The notes: generated by a model not told the origin, from the sequence alone. DNA of 64,000 nucleotides from Lepeophtheirus salmonis (GCF_016086655.4 NC_052137.2:39018007-39082006); one strand, 5' to 3'. Numbered from the stretch's first letter, positions 24,141-36,299 are shown. Made by a program: numbers and translations.

Positions 24141-24475
24141 AGGCCGTCCACAGGAGGTGGACTGGAGGGGATGTAGCCCCCTCCCAAATTAAGTTCAAAT
24201 TTTTCGCAAAAAAATTTCGTTTTTTGTGAACAGCTATGTACTTTGATTTTTATTTTTTCATAAAATCTAATGTTTTGATAGTAGCTATGAATTTTTGTAA
24301 TTTTTTTCTAAGCAAATTATTTTTGTGTGAATAGTTGTGGATTTTTAATTTTTTTTTTTCGAAAAAAAATTTAATAATTTGAATTTTTTTCCTAAAAATT
24401 TTTAATTTTTGGATTGCTTTTTTTCAAAAAATTAAAAAACAATCCCCCCTTCAAAAAATCATACTGAAGCTAAAA
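24141..24475 (+). repeat. family A minisatellite array with head (copy 5)
   Basis: The head GGCCGTCCACAGGAGGTGGA, CTGGAGGGGATGTAGCCCCC and TCCC is followed by units with TTTTTTGTGAACAGCTATG, TTTTGATAGTAGCTATGAAT and TTTTGTGTGAATAGTTGTGG. A C-rich tail (CAATCCCCCC) lies at about 24432. Confidence 0.7.
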
Positions 24476-24479
24476 ATGT

Positions 24480-25360
24480 TTTGTACTCGTAGGGGCTACT
24501 TGGATTAAATAAATATTTTACAAGTGGTTCATCACTAATAAATAATGGTTGAGAATCCCTGATCTATAATAAATGTGTATTTATTTATATCTTATTCACA
24601 TCTCATTGATTAATTAATTATCAGATATGTATGTAAATTGTTTTATGACTTATCTCTCTCTTATTGTTCAATTCGTATTTTTCCATGATGTATGAATGCG
24701 GGCACCGCATTGTTCTTTATCCATTAGACATTCATAGATGCTTGATAAATGGTCCATGAATCACTTTATCATCAAAATATTAATATTTTTATTATTACTA
24801 TAAGAATAGATAGATAAATTACAAAGGTTTAACCTGATAAAGGACTGTTTTTATTGATACGTATGTTACTTGCTCCAAGCTCTGTCTAAAGGCCTTTAAA
24901 ATAAAATTCCATTAAGTATCAACAAAAAAGGATCAAGCGATGAAAAGTTTGGTTCGTCTTATCTTTCCGTCTTTCTTCTTCATTCTACGTTATTTAAGGA
25001 TCTAATTAAGTCCATTGACCATTTTTGGATATCTCCATTTATCTACTTTTTTTGAATTTTTTTATGGCAGTCATATTTTGAAGTATATATCTACCTAGAT
25101 ACATATTATACATGTATTAAATGTAGCTGATACATGAACGTAAATGGTTTGGAAATGAAAAAAACAACAAAAAAAAACAATATATTTTTTTCATCATACC
25201 TCAATATTATTTTTTTCTTATTCAATTGATTGCCTTTAATTGATTATGGTTTGATGAGATTATATTGTGTTCAGTGGTACACATATTAGTAGTAATGATG
25301 AAGGTTATATGTTACTTTGATTTTTGTTGTTATAACAAGGAATATACCTAGATACAGGGC
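24480..25360. other. no gene seen
   Basis: AT-rich; nothing supported. Confidence 0.5.
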
Positions 25361-25800
25361 CGATCCTATGGGGGGGGGCACCCCTTCCCTAATGGACATG
25401 ATAGTCGGGAAAAAATGGGATATTCGTTGAGAAACTGGTTGTAATACATATAATCAAAATGTGTGCAAAAGATAGGGATGGTTGCAACAGGAAAAAAAAG
25501 AGATATCTTCTATAAAAATAACGTATTTTTTACAAAGGTTTTTTAGAGCCCTTTCCCGCGACCACTGGTATAGAATTCATAAAACGCATTTAAAAACCAT
25601 ACTAGTCGTCCTCAAATGTCTGGTGAGGTTGGAGTTAATATCAAAGGATAAGTTTATAGTTAAAAAAAATTATTTTATTTACAATCACCCCCCATATAGA
25701 AAAATCTTAGGAACGTTACATCTAACATATGTTGCAAAATGTTCATCACTTATAAATCATACTCTGATTCTTTTTGTAACTAAGAAATAAAGGAGTTTGT
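25361..25800. other. G/C-rich word then unassigned open frame
   Basis: CAGGGCCGATCCTATGGGGGGGGG at about 25356-25379 resembles the CAGGG starts of the family A heads, but no array follows. A plus-strand frame (25482-25790, 102 codons) with the word RALSRDHWYRIHKTHLK follows. I do not recognise it, and it may be chance. Confidence 0.2.
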
Positions 25801-26170
25801 CTGGGGCTAAAAGTACCAGACGGGTCTAGGACCTTCATGATTTTTAGTGGGCTCAACTAATTTGGTCCTTTAAGAACAGTTTTTCTGGACTGATATCAAA
25901 GAACAATTCGGTTCGAATAGGTCTTATAAAAATCGACCCGGTCTAATTTAAAATTCAGTCAAGACTGATTCTATATATTAATTTTAGATAATGTTGTGTG
26001 TACAATTACGTTATATGAAGTTAAATTCGTTGCATTAATCATATTTGTACAGCTAATAATCAGGAATGAGAAGAAAATTGGTACATAGATTTAGACAGAA
26101 AAAACTATTAAACTTTCGTCTGAGATTACTGCAAGTTTGTCTCAGAAATATTGGTCCATAATTCGAGTCT
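25800..26170 (+). repeat. dispersed repeat family C, long copy
   Basis: Begins GGGGCTAAAAGTACCAGACG, then GGGTCTAGGACC, AATTTGGTCCTTTAAGAACAG, CAATTCGGTTCGAATAGGTC and CCCGGTCTAATTTAAAATTCAG. Its right half aligns with 12780-12930. The word CGGTCTAATTTAAAATT also has a counterpart at 52094 (CGGTCTCATTTAAAATTT). Confidence 0.6.
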
Positions 26171-26179
26171 CAACACTAC

Positions 26180-27100
26180 TCTAATGATTCTAGAATTTTT
26201 ATTTTTGTTATTTTCCATAAAGGAGTTCTGACCTCAAATACAAAAATTATTTTTCATTACAAATAATGATTGACTAAAGGGAACAGAGAGAAAGAACAAA
26301 AATTAGTGGATCTTTTTTTTTTTTTTTTTTAATGATTGTCTCTTATATTGTGTTTTGACCCTTTCCCCTTTTTCTATAGGATTAGTTTATGTGAATAACC
26401 CCCAATTGAAGATAATTGCGATATTCCGTAAAGGGGTAGGTACTCTTCGTGATTGTACAAAGTACGTAGACGCTGTTTTCTCTCTTGCTTGTGTACATAT
26501 ACTTACATATAAAGCGTATCAGAAACCAAACAAAACCATTAATATACATTTCCTGTACGTTTGTATATTCTATGTGGTTAAGAGTGCCACATAAAACAAA
26601 CTATAATTTTCTTACAGTAACATTGTCACACACAAAATCCATGAAAAATAATAAATAAATGTTTCATGGATGATAATTAGAGGAAAAGGATTTAGACACA
26701 CCCATGGAGAGCAGGGAATTCCCATTTATCATAAAATGCATTGCATTGATCCAGCCTCAAGGGGATTACAATACATACCCCTTCACTTTCCGTAGAAAAG
26801 AAACTAAAGCATTAATGTACATTAAACTGTCCCGTTTTTGTGATAGTGTTTTCATGCCCCTGCACAACGACTTTTTCTCCTGGCGGCAATAAAAGAAACT
26901 GACATTTGGAAAATTTTGAATTCCCTGCTTTATCATATATAACATAACTAAATTTAACCCTATTTGAAGTGACTTTTGTGATGCAAATTAAAGGGTGGAA
27001 CGATCCAATTGTAGCCCTAGAAAAGAAGACATAACTCCATTTCCATTTCATGGGAACCAGTTTTCGTTTTTTGTAGTAGAGCAATTAGATCAGTTGGTCA
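26180..27100. other. no supported gene; possible 5' part of the next mariner element
   Basis: A run of 18 T lies at 26313-26330. Between 26.7 and 27.1 kb, open frames on both strands are less AT-rich than average but unrecognised. Sequence directly upstream of 27158 probably belongs to the 5' region of the mariner relic, but I could not find its terminal repeat. Confidence 0.3.
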
Positions 27101-27157
27101 TATATGTACAAATCACTAAGTCGATAGGAGCCTTCAATCATTTCTAAAAGAGATATA

Positions 27158-27550
27158 ATGTTCCAGGAACTAGATCAGAGATGCACCGCTGTACAACTGA
27201 TGCTCTCTATCGATCCAAGTTATGACAACAGGAACATTGCCATCACCCTCAAAATTCAATCTAAGACGGTTCAACGCTTTAGGTCACAGCTCAATAAATG
27301 GGATGGCCCTTTGGAGGTGGTGGAGCGGAAACTACAACATTGTATCCTTCTCTTACTGACCCCCTCCTACCCTGACTTGAGCCTACTGGACTACTTTGCT
27401 TGCCCATACGTCGAGAATATTACCAACATGGCCTCCCACAACACCAAAGTCGGTCTGATTGCCACTATCCACCGAGTATTCGACAAGCTCCAAACGGCTT
27501 TTGGAAAAGGCATGCTCCTGCTTCCGGGTCTGTATCTAGACTATGATTGA
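27158..27550 (+). pseudogene. mariner transposase, in-frame fusion of N- and C-terminal parts (130 aa)
   Basis: One uninterrupted frame. Residues 1-60 are the N-terminal DNA-binding part: CTAVQLMLSIDPSYDNRNIA, then ITLKIQSKTVQRFRSQLNKW, a helix-turn-helix segment. From about residue 68 the frame changes abruptly to the end of the catalytic core and C-terminus: SYPDLSLLDYFACPYVENIT, with the third catalytic aspartate in the PDLxxLDYF motif, then SHNTKVGLIATIHRVFDKLQ. About 200 residues usual between these parts are missing, including the first two catalytic aspartates. It cannot be an active transposase. The open frame survived the deletion, so a DNA-binding peptide could in principle be made. 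Element ends were not identified; TTTAAACTAAATC at about 27629 may be near the 3' end. Confidence 0.85.
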
Positions 27551-27724
27551 GACTGAAGGCAGCTACATTGAATAGATGTCAGCTCCATTACATTATGAAG
27601 CTACCCATATTGATTTATTCAATAAAGTTTTAAACTAAATCTATAGTGTTGTGTTCCTTAAAGCGACGATTTCATCCTTACGCCCTACCCTACATTAGCA
27701 TTTTGGACATGTTAATAAATAAAG

Positions 27725-27970
27725 AAACCAAAAATCTAAATAGTAACTCTTACAATCTGAAAAATGTTTAGGAAGAGAGCAGCTTAACTGTCATGATGTT
27801 TCTATTGTATCAGCTACAAGTAGCTGCAACGAAGGGGGATGGTGAGAAGTACATCCTCGATTATGTCAATGCAAGTACAACAAGGACTTGCAATTATAAC
27901 TCTACAACAAATCCTCAGGAGTACTCTCCGTCTACTATGAGTACAGGCAAATGCTCAATCTGGTTTCGTA
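27725..27970 (-). repeat. dispersed repeat family B, reverse copy
   Basis: On the minus strand this carries GTACTCATAGTAGACGGAGAG, then CCTGAGGATTTGTTG, AAGTCCTTGTTGTACT and CATGACAGTTAAGCTGCTCTC. These correspond to the ordered blocks of 7320-7520. The plus-strand open frame through it is incidental. Confidence 0.55.
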
Positions 27971-27999
27971 TTCATATAGAAATGATAGCTTTTAGATAG

Positions 28000-28760
28000 T
28001 AGGAAAGAAAGTTCACTCTTCAGGAATCAAGCAAGTATGACAACAGCTTAATAGTTTCTCTACTCCAAAAAAACCGGGCTAATTAAAAAATACGATCAAT
28101 TTTCATGAATAAACATTATCCTCTGTTACGTTTGATACCACAGGGAAACTACAAATCATGAATCATACCTTAAAACCCTTTACATTATGACAAACAATAT
28201 TAACTCATAAAGAGAATAGAAAAAAAAATGCAAATTTTAACTCATTATATTATATTTGGGATGGTGTTCAAAATGGGAAATTTTGAAGAAAAAATACATT
28301 TTTTCCGAAACTTAAACGACCCAAGAGTAAAGATAGGACGGGTTGTAGACCTAGATCTGAAGTATCCAGGTACGGTATCAGTAAACTTGTATTTTAAGAA
28401 AATATCTGAGACCCGAACCGGCTTCAGGTAATCCAACTTTTTAAAGAGTTTCAAAGTTTAAAGCTACAGTCCTCCTTAAAAAAATATATCATTTATATTA
28501 AACGTTTTATCTCTTTTTATTAATGCTTGGACCTATATCTAATTCAACAGCTGCATTGGGTAGGACCTTTCCTTTATTCTATTACTCAGCCTTTTTTTTC
28601 AAAAAGAACTAAAAAATATGGTTAAAATCATTAGGTATTTAGCTCATTCTTCCTAGCTATGGAATTATTATTCAATAAAGCTGTTGAGAATTGCTAACAG
28701 TTTTAAAGAAGCATATTTTAATACAACCAATCAACGTCCAGAATATTAATAAAGAGGAAT
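28000..28760. other. no supported gene
   Basis: Short, mutually overlapping open frames at 28228-28454 on both strands; nothing recognised. Confidence 0.4.
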
Positions 28761-28769
28761 GAAGCAGAA

Positions 28770-29110
28770 GCTCCAACAGCAGACAACAAAGTACATTGTA
28801 TATTTTTATGTTGGCAAGGTAACGGTGCTGTGATTATTCAACATGTCGTTATCTCACTTAGACAAAAATTGATAATGTATTGGGTTGTTTGCTGTGGTAG
28901 GGTTTTCTCCTTTTCCTCTAATCACTGTTCTTAATATTGATGGGGGGGGGGGGGGGTTGAAGATTTTTGGGAAAGTTCTTTATAAGAGCTTTAAAGAATG
29001 ATCGACTATTACTAAATGATCATTGAATATTTTTAAAGAATTGGCTAACTAACAACTATTTTTGGGCCTTTTTTCTATTTTCTTTCGGAGGAGAGGTGCC
29101 AAGATACGGT
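28770..29110 (-). repeat. family F1 repeat, reverse copy, interrupted by a G15 run
   Basis: On the minus strand this begins CCCAAAAATAGTTGTTAGTTAG, CCAATTC, matching 3232-3400. On the plus strand GACAACAAAGTACATTGTAT (28778) matches the flank of the foldback at 4036 (GACAATAAAATGCAACATAT). TTTTCCTCTAATCACTGTTC also matches 54238. A homopolymer of 15 G lies at 28942-28956. Confidence 0.6.
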
Positions 29111-29114
29111 ATAG

Positions 29115-29960
29115 GTGCCCAACAATAATATAATACAATTAAAATGATAAAGAATACTTATGCCTTAATTATAAAATTCTATATTTTTTAGATACAAAAT
29201 TTGAGTGAAATGCTTCTAAAATTTGAAACAAGGTATCCGTCAAATTTTGGTTTTGGCACTCGGACTAAAATTTACACGAGTATTTACGTCCAAAGATCCA
29301 AACCGATCCGGATCCGATAAAATATTTTCATGAGAGTGCCCTCAAACTTTTCCAAAATAAGTTTTTTTATTGTCAACTATTATAAACATCAGGGTGTAGG
29401 GGGATAAAAATGTTAACCTGAAAAGGGAGCACTCTACTCTACACATGTACATAGTATGTGGCTTAACTAGTGATGCCGTCACATTCTTGATTTAGTCAGA
29501 TTCAAGGCAACAATGGGAGAGAGAGATTGACATCTACATAATATATGTAGATATTCATATGTTATAAGACAGAATGACAACAACGTCTGATGTGTGAAAC
29601 AAATTAAAAACATGTTTGATTCACAGATGTGGTGTGGCCCAAACTTCTTCTCTCTGTCACTCACTCCTCCCTTTCTGGAAAGAAAAGATGGATGGAAAAA
29701 AGAAGAGGGGAGACGGAGTGAGTTCCATGGGTGTCTCTGTGTGTCTCTCATTCTGTCCTTCATAATCCATTATTCATTATGTTTTGATAATGACTATAAA
29801 TCTAACATGGAGAGATGAATGTTTCGAAAAATAATTTAGAAATGATTCTCCTCTCCCTGATTGAATTATTGTGTTCACATAGTGTGTCTAATAATGTATG
29901 TATATATTATCATATGTATACTGCTGGTAGGTACTTCTACTCAAGTTTTGAAGAAAAGAT
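29115..29960. other. no gene seen; possible family C words at 29270-29320
   Basis: AT-rich; CCAAACCGATCCGGATCCGATAAAAT near 29289 is similar to AGATCCAAACCAACCTGG at 54684. The overlapping open frames at 29479-29818 on both strands are not recognised. Confidence 0.4.
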
Positions 29961-29963
29961 ATA

Positions 29964-30600
29964 GAGGGTGCGACCTATATTTAAAAACCAACACGATTGA
30001 TATTTTTAAAAATTAATTTTCACCTACACTAATCATCCAATTCTTATAAAAACTAAAGTAAAAGGAAAGCTTAATAAAAAGAATATAATATTATTTAATA
30101 TTATCCCCTATGTCCCCAATAACACCCTCGACTTGACCTCGGAAAGGAGTGCAGGTGTTGATGAAAGTCTCCTTTGTCAGATTCCAGAATTTCTTCCGGA
30201 TCCTGGACCTTGCTTGGATTTTGTGATGTGGGAGAAACCTTTGGTGTGTTCCTCAACTACACTCTACACAAAGAAGTCCATGGGGTTGAGGTCCTGTGAG
30301 CAAGGAGGTCAAACACTCGGTCCAACAACGTAAAAAAAATAACAAATGTGCAATGTGTCATAGAGCAGAGTCATACTCCATCTTCCGGTTCATTATTGAC
30401 TCTTCAGATAAAGAATATGTCACGGTTTAAGAAGTTTTTCTTAACTGATCCCAAATACTTTTGGTTAGCCGCCAAAACAACAAACAATGTGTACGTGCGT
30501 ATGCACTCACAGGTTCGGCCGCACAATATTTTGAAGTTCCTAATATTGATATCAGAATACGGTTATAATATCAATAGATATTCGTAGCGAAAAGGATGGG
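29964..30600 (-). mobile_element. mariner-type element, 3' portion (left end defined)
   Basis: The left boundary shows TA followed by GAGGGTGCGACCTATATTTA. The reverse complement of the end of the 36.8-37.4 kb element reads AGAGTGCGACCTTTTTTTAA, followed in both by a CAACCAACA block. They are therefore the same terminal repeat. Within, the minus strand encodes the end of a transposase (DLNPMDFFV, third catalytic aspartate region, near 30.29 kb). The right terminal repeat was not found. Confidence 0.6.
30110..30600 (-). pseudogene. mariner transposase relic, C-terminal half
   Basis: On the minus strand, DLNPMDFFV is followed by a stop and SVVEEHTKGFSHITKSK. A frame change then gives IQARSRIRKKFWNL. 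This equals the block NFNSMDFFVWGSF ... MSRIQEEFQNL of the 37.1 kb copy. The plus-strand frame at 30348-30587 (FFLTDPKYFWLAAKTTNNVY) is the antisense shadow of the upstream part and is itself shared with the antisense of the 36.9 kb copy. At least one stop and one frameshift are present. Confidence 0.6.
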
Positions 30601-31830
30601 AGTGAAGTGATGGGCTCCAGACAACCCCCGTTTCAAAAATTCTGTTGGAAAATTTGATGTAATATAAGAAAAATGTGTCACATTTTCTGCGAAAAATACC
30701 GGCAGTTGAGGTCAAAAAATTGGAATATTCAAGAACAAAAAAAAATGACCAGTCGTATTTTATAATTTAAAAATAAACAGTTAACCAAAGATATGAATTT
30801 TATATAGGTATGTTAAACAATTATATATATATATATAGCATCGAAGGCAGTAGATATCGTTATTTAATGTTCTTGCCTTTTTCCCTGATCTCAGTGACAC
30901 CAATATTTCCCAAATTTATTCGAGAGCGACGAAGTATATTATATTAAAAATGGTAGAAATATATCCACTAGATTATTTCAATCTTTTAAATAATCGAAAA
31001 ACTTCCCCTTCCTTCTAGAAGGAAAAATATTTGAAGCGCCATCTATGCGGTTAACATACGTATTTTTATAAATATTAGTTCATATGCCTTTTTATAAAAT
31101 AAAAGAAAAATATTGGCTACAGATATATGAATCATAAAGTTCCACTGAGAAAGGAATCACGAGGAATTTCAGGTAAAAACATGGACATAACATTCAAAGG
31201 AGCAGGAAAATTTGACAAACTCTTTAGATACAATAAAACTCACAAGATCTGTCTGAGCAATGTGTGTGTATCATAAAAAAATTGCAATTCAATCGATCTG
31301 AAAATTGTCTGTGTTGTTTATGTTTTTTGAAGTATGTAAATGATTCCGAACAAAAAATAATTGACTCGTGCATTTGATTTAACAAAAGAGTTATCCATTT
31401 TGAATTATTTCAGCATTGAGTTTTCTTTTTATATAATTTTCTTTTTGTAAAATATTATTTTAATAATTGATAAATGTATTGTATTAAATTAAATACTCAT
31501 TTGAAAATTTCAATTTATAATTTGAATAAAATTATTATTTAATGTATATTTTAACTTTTTATAAAATACAATGATATACGTTTTATTTTTTCATTCTGAA
31601 ATTTGAAATTTATTTATGATTTTTTCAAACTTTTTATTAGTTATCATGCATTTGCTGTATTTAAGTTAATTGAAAAAGTTATTTATGTCTATATTTCAAC
31701 TATTAAAAGTAATGTATTTGAGAATAAGCGTCCAACATTGGATCAATAAAATATACAACTTTTATTCCCTAACTTATTTTCATATTTTATGAATGCTAAT
31801 TTCTTTTTAGTATCGACATTAAGAAAGTAA
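30600..31830. other. no gene seen; (TA)n at 30821-30837
   Basis: AT-rich; nothing coding supported. Confidence 0.5.
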
Positions 31831-31839
31831 TCAATAATA

Positions 31840-32450
31840 GAGATGGGTTTCGGATATTTTTTTGGAGTCGGTTTTACACAAGTAATTAAATGCCAGATTA
31901 GAATATAACTAGGTATTTTAACATTCAGTTACTTTAAACTATATAGCCTTAATTATAAAAAAAAACCTTCAAAACTATATGATTATGTATTAATGGAGTT
32001 AAGCAAGTGATGAGTAAGGCAGAGATCTATGTAAAGAAAAAACTAAGTTTCCAATTAGAAAAGGAAAACCGGTTAGCGAGTGTGTTTTTTCTTCATTTGT
32101 GCTAATTATTTAATAGGTCACCGTGATGTTAAATTCTCCCTTTGAAATATGTATTCTTGCCAATCTTATGTTTAAACTGTTTTAAAAACGTATGATAAAA
32201 TAAATAGATGTGAATTTAAATATAATTACAATATTGTAAATGCAGAAGGTTCTCTTCTTTTAGCAGTAGTTCATTTTATTTCCCTAAAATCATATAACTG
32301 GCATTAATATATTAACAAGGGTCTTAATTCAATACTACCATACATTTTGTTCCTGCATTCTCCAAGTGCTCTAAAAAAATCCAATTTCTTCTGATGACTG
32401 ATGATCATTAATGACGGCACAACAACAGGAGTATATTTGCCTCCATGTTT
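31840..32450 (+). repeat. dispersed repeat family E, copy 1
   Basis: Aligns by eye with 45850-46340: TTAGAAAAGGAAAA/TTAGAAAAGAAAAA, TTTAATAGGTCAC/TTTATTAGGTCC, TGTTAAATTCTCCCT/TGTTAACATCTCCCT, AGATGTGAATTTAAATATAATTAC and TTAACAAGGGTCTTAATTCA. Non-coding. Confidence 0.6.
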
Positions 32451-32499
32451 TGAAAGTTGTGTAATTATGTTGTCATCGACATTTATGACGTCATTTTCA

Positions 32500-33015
32500 T
32501 AAAACTGCTCCCCCACTTTTGAATGGGTTACTGAGACCCTGGTGTGGAATGGATATATGAAATATACGCTGGTAAATATGGTTACACATCAATAAATGGA
32601 TTCACATACTTTTGTTTACTCGCAGGGTAGCCGTTTTTGCAAGTAATATACGGGTATTTTTTAATTGAAATTCTGAGATACGAGCTTACGGACCCAATTC
32701 TAATGAATAAACAAAAAAATATATATATTTCATCATCTGAAATTGGAAGTTGACATGAAAAATATAACAAATTTATATCCCACCACTAGCAAGTATATGT
32801 GGCATGTCAATCACAAGCAAGCTTGAAGGATTTTTCTCAAAAATTGAATAACATTTGTATTCTTCAAATAATTATCGTTAATTTTTATGCAAAAATTATT
32901 CTTTAGTAAGATTTTGGGGGTGTCGCAAATTACACTTAGAGTAGACAATTGAAGAATAAGAAAATTATGGATTTTATGCGAAAATCCATCTCGGAGCCAT
33001 TATATGTCTCTTAAA
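32500..33015. other. no gene seen
   Basis: AT-rich; nothing supported. Confidence 0.5.
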
Positions 33016-33019
33016 ACAA

Positions 33020-33440
33020 ATAAAAATTATATACTATACCCTTAATTTTTGATTATCTCAACTCATCTCTCAAATTTATAATTATAAGCCAATAATTGAC
33101 TCAAATTTATTTGTATGAAACAGTGTATAGTACAAGGGTAGGCAACCTTTGAGACATGGAGTGCCAACTTCAACATTTCTAATCAATGGTTGTGCCACTA
33201 TCAACAATCATTGCAAAAAACACACACAAACTACAGAAATATGTTCTAATTTGCGCGTGCCAGTAAATATACCCCTGCATGCTAGCAGTGGTACGCGTGC
33301 CATAGGTTGCCGATCCCAGGTCTAGCATGTATATATGAGTCAAAAAAAAGAAAATCATTTTCTCGATTTTTGTACAAGATTGTTTTTTTGTTGACGCGCC
33401 ACATATGCAATTGCATGTTTATCTAGACATTTGAAGGATA
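33020..33440 (+). repeat. dispersed repeat family G, split by a hAT-like MITE
   Basis: The left part (AACTCATCTCTCAAATTTAT, then CCAATAATTGACTCAAAT) matches 50137-50180. The right part (GATTTTTGTACAAGATTG then TTGTTGACGCGCCACATATG) matches 50259-50300 and 59520-59562. The 187 bp insertion at 33133-33319 is absent from the other copies, showing that the MITE landed inside this repeat. Confidence 0.6.
33133..33319. mobile_element. hAT-like MITE, 187 bp
   Basis: The left end CAAGGGTAGGCAACCTTTG and the right end (reverse complement) CTGGGATCGGCAACCTATGG form imperfect terminal inverted repeats sharing GGCAACCT. Subterminal GTGCCA and TGGCAC words add to the inversion. The flanks are GTATAGTA on the left and GTCTAGCA on the right, a 6/8 match as expected for an old 8-bp hAT target duplication. 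CAGGG-like ends with GGCAACCT resemble widespread hAT MITEs. No coding content. Confidence 0.7.
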
Positions 33441-33444
33441 AGTA

Positions 33445-34860
33445 TGTAATTTAATATCCTTTAAAATAAAAAAATGCACATAATACAGATAAGAATACGA
33501 GATGGACAAGTCGATAAAATGTCAGACTAATCCTCATAAAATATCAGAGAAGTGCTAAGCTATTATGCCATCATTTACGTTATCAAAAAGTATATGCATT
33601 GCATATGTTAGGTAAATTTTATGACAACATACTAAAAAAGAGTTCGATCAACTCTTTCCCTATTCTGTATGGTTGACATATTATTTCAATTATGTACGAA
33701 ATTTTCAAATCTCTATTGGCGCATTTAGTTGATAAAATCCATATTTCCTTTATTTTGGTTAATAAAGTTTTTTAGTATATGTATAATTTTTATATTTCAT
33801 CCATTGTAAAAAAAATTAATATTATTATGTGTTGCCAGTACAGAAGGAAATTGATAGTTAGCATCATTTCAATGTATAAGTATGGGTTTTGAATATTATA
33901 CCTATGACAATATTGCGGAGATGTGAAAAGAGTTGAAATCCTGGGGAGTGTCAATTAAAAAAAAAAGTAGAGAAAAGATGTTCCTATTAATATATGCATT
34001 CCTATTCTGTAAATTAAATCATATTAAAAAGTAAGGAACGCCATCATAGCTTTGAGGGATCTGTATCAACAGATATTTCGTTTCTCAGTGTTATCATATT
34101 TTTATGGCATTTTCTCAGCGTTAGTTTTTACTGTAGGTGTATTAGGCCCGTGCCCCAAAGACTGCCGTCCGAAACTTATTTTTCCAAAACCTTCCACCCT
34201 AAAATTTATTTCTAAAGTAAAATAATTATTTTGTACTTAATCGATAACGTCGTCTTATGAATAATAATCTAAAGTTGATGTTATTAATCATTTGTAAGTG
34301 TCACATTGACCAAGATCTTTTTTAAATCGTATTTTCATCATAGATTTCACAACGACATACATTAAACACCTAAAATGTCTAATCAACCAACCTCCAATAT
34401 TACATATTGAAAAAATAGGCGCGTTTATAAGATCAAAAAGTCATAAACACATTTATGTCAGTTTACATATTAATATGTTAAGCTTCAATATTAATGCATT
34501 TATATTAAACTGATTGGGATTTGATTGTGTGATATTTGACTTCATCAATAAGTTATTACATTCTGATGTTTTAAATATATTTAATCATGAGTATTTAAAT
34601 ATAATGGTTATCTTAACATATGAAGAAAAAAATAATAATATTTTAATATTATGTCATAATATATTTTACAAAAAAGTGACCAAAAATGTGGATTTCAATA
34701 TTGATTTTTGAAGCCGTATATGCCATGTACCTATTAGACATGGGATAATATATTGGATGGATGTCGGAAAATGTATACATAAGGCGAAATATCTGGATTG
34801 TATTGATATCTGAGAAAATGAAAAATTTGCTCCTATATTTAATATCAATCAGAAACTAGA
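33445..34860. other. no gene seen
   Basis: AT-rich; overlapping short frames only. Confidence 0.5.
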
Positions 34861-34974
34861 TTGGGCACTATGTGGAGTACAAAACCTCCACTTAAAATCA
34901 AACTCCCGATTTGTTCCAAAATTATGGTCAATTTTTTTTGTGTGCGTGTTATGTAATCTTCACTCTGAGTTCTC

Positions 34975-35095
34975 CAAATTTAATGGCTTGTTACTGTGAC
35001 CATATATAATCTTCATACCAAGTTTGATCAAAATTGATCCATTTGGTCGTAATCCTTGTGACTAAAAAAGAAACAAACGGATGCAAAAACATGAA
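34975..35095 (+). repeat. possible non-LTR retrotransposon 3' tail
   Basis: The phrase ACCAAGTTTGATCAAAATTG followed by ATCCATTTGG and AAAGAAACAAACGGATGC resembles the common 'CCAAGTTTxATCAAAATxGxTCCA...AACAAACA' tail of RTE-type non-LTR elements. No reverse transcriptase or endonuclease frame is seen upstream, so this would be a severely 5'-truncated copy. The call rests on one phrase only. Confidence 0.3.
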
Positions 35096-35259
35096 CTCTC
35101 TTCAACTTAATTGACATAGGTAAAGAGGAGGGAACGGATAAGTTTTTTTTTTCAATGTTAGTATCTATGGAATGCTTTATACACGATGTACAAAGATTCA
35201 TAATGTATTGCAAATGAATGAATTTATCTGCTATGACGTACATCTTTAAGCACCAAGTA

Positions 35260-36290
35260 GATAGGATAAATTGTGGAAGAACGTGAATCCTGTATTATTC
35301 ATGTAGGGTGTACTTAACCGTATTCCCCCGCTCCCAAAATACAGACAAACATCGGACGTAAAGATCATTCGAACTTAAAATGTACTTCTTAATCAGAGTG
35401 GAGCACATAATTTAACTCCCTCATTATTACATTACGTAAAAACCCAAGATAAGATTGATTCATTAACAAAGCATGTCAAGTTTGTTTTGTTAGGACAAAG
35501 TAACTTCAAATAAAGAGTACTTAAATTAATAAGAAAAATCTTCATTTTGGTAAATCAAATCGTTGATACTTGTTATCAATATTTTTTTCGTCAAGAATGT
35601 GTTTTGATTAATTATTATGTAGAATTAAAAATTTAATTATATTTTTAGTTTTATGTTGGAGAATCCCAAATGTACATCTAGATTGATTCTATGAGCACAT
35701 ACATGAAAGAATAAATCCAACCAATAGATGATGAAATGAATTAAAATATATACATTTTTGTAACCGTCAAATTACATATGTATTTACTATATAACAGTAT
35801 CTCTAAATACATTGACACCCTGTGGCATATGATATAATTACATAATTGGGCGGGTACACAATACAATCAAAAGAAAAGGAAGGAAAAAAAAACTTGTAAA
35901 AATCATTTCTAAGAAAAAATAAGAATGAAAAGTCTATTATAATTTTGTTTCCTAGGAGTTTCCATAGTATGTTGTATGTATGTACAAACTAATAATAACA
36001 ATAAGTGTTAATATAGTCTCTCCTTATGCATTAATACATACGAGGGGTTCCTTTCCAAGGTCCGGGTATCCCGGGATTTATAGTGGGTATACACTTCCTG
36101 AAGATCAAACATTTAATTATGCAATAATATAAGTTTAATTAATTTAATTTCATTATCTACATATATTAATAAAGCAAAGTTTGTCTAGATGTCTGTTGGG
36201 ATGTTTGCCGTAAAGTCATTTCTGATCTATGAAATAACAATGTCGGAAAAAATGTGTATAGCCAGACATTCAAACAATATGAAACGCCGG
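35260..36290. other. no gene seen; family D word at 36060-36075
   Basis: AT-rich. CGGGTATCCCGGGATTTATAG near 36063 belongs to the CCCGGG repeat words (family D). Confidence 0.45.
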
Positions 36291-36299
36291 TATATTTAA

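Noticed and set aside
30348..30587. Plus-strand frame containing FFLTDPKYFWLAAKTTNNV, similar to a minus-strand frame at 36.9 kb
   Set aside because: The similarity between the two frames initially suggested a conserved protein, but both lie antisense to two related mariner relics, which explains it.
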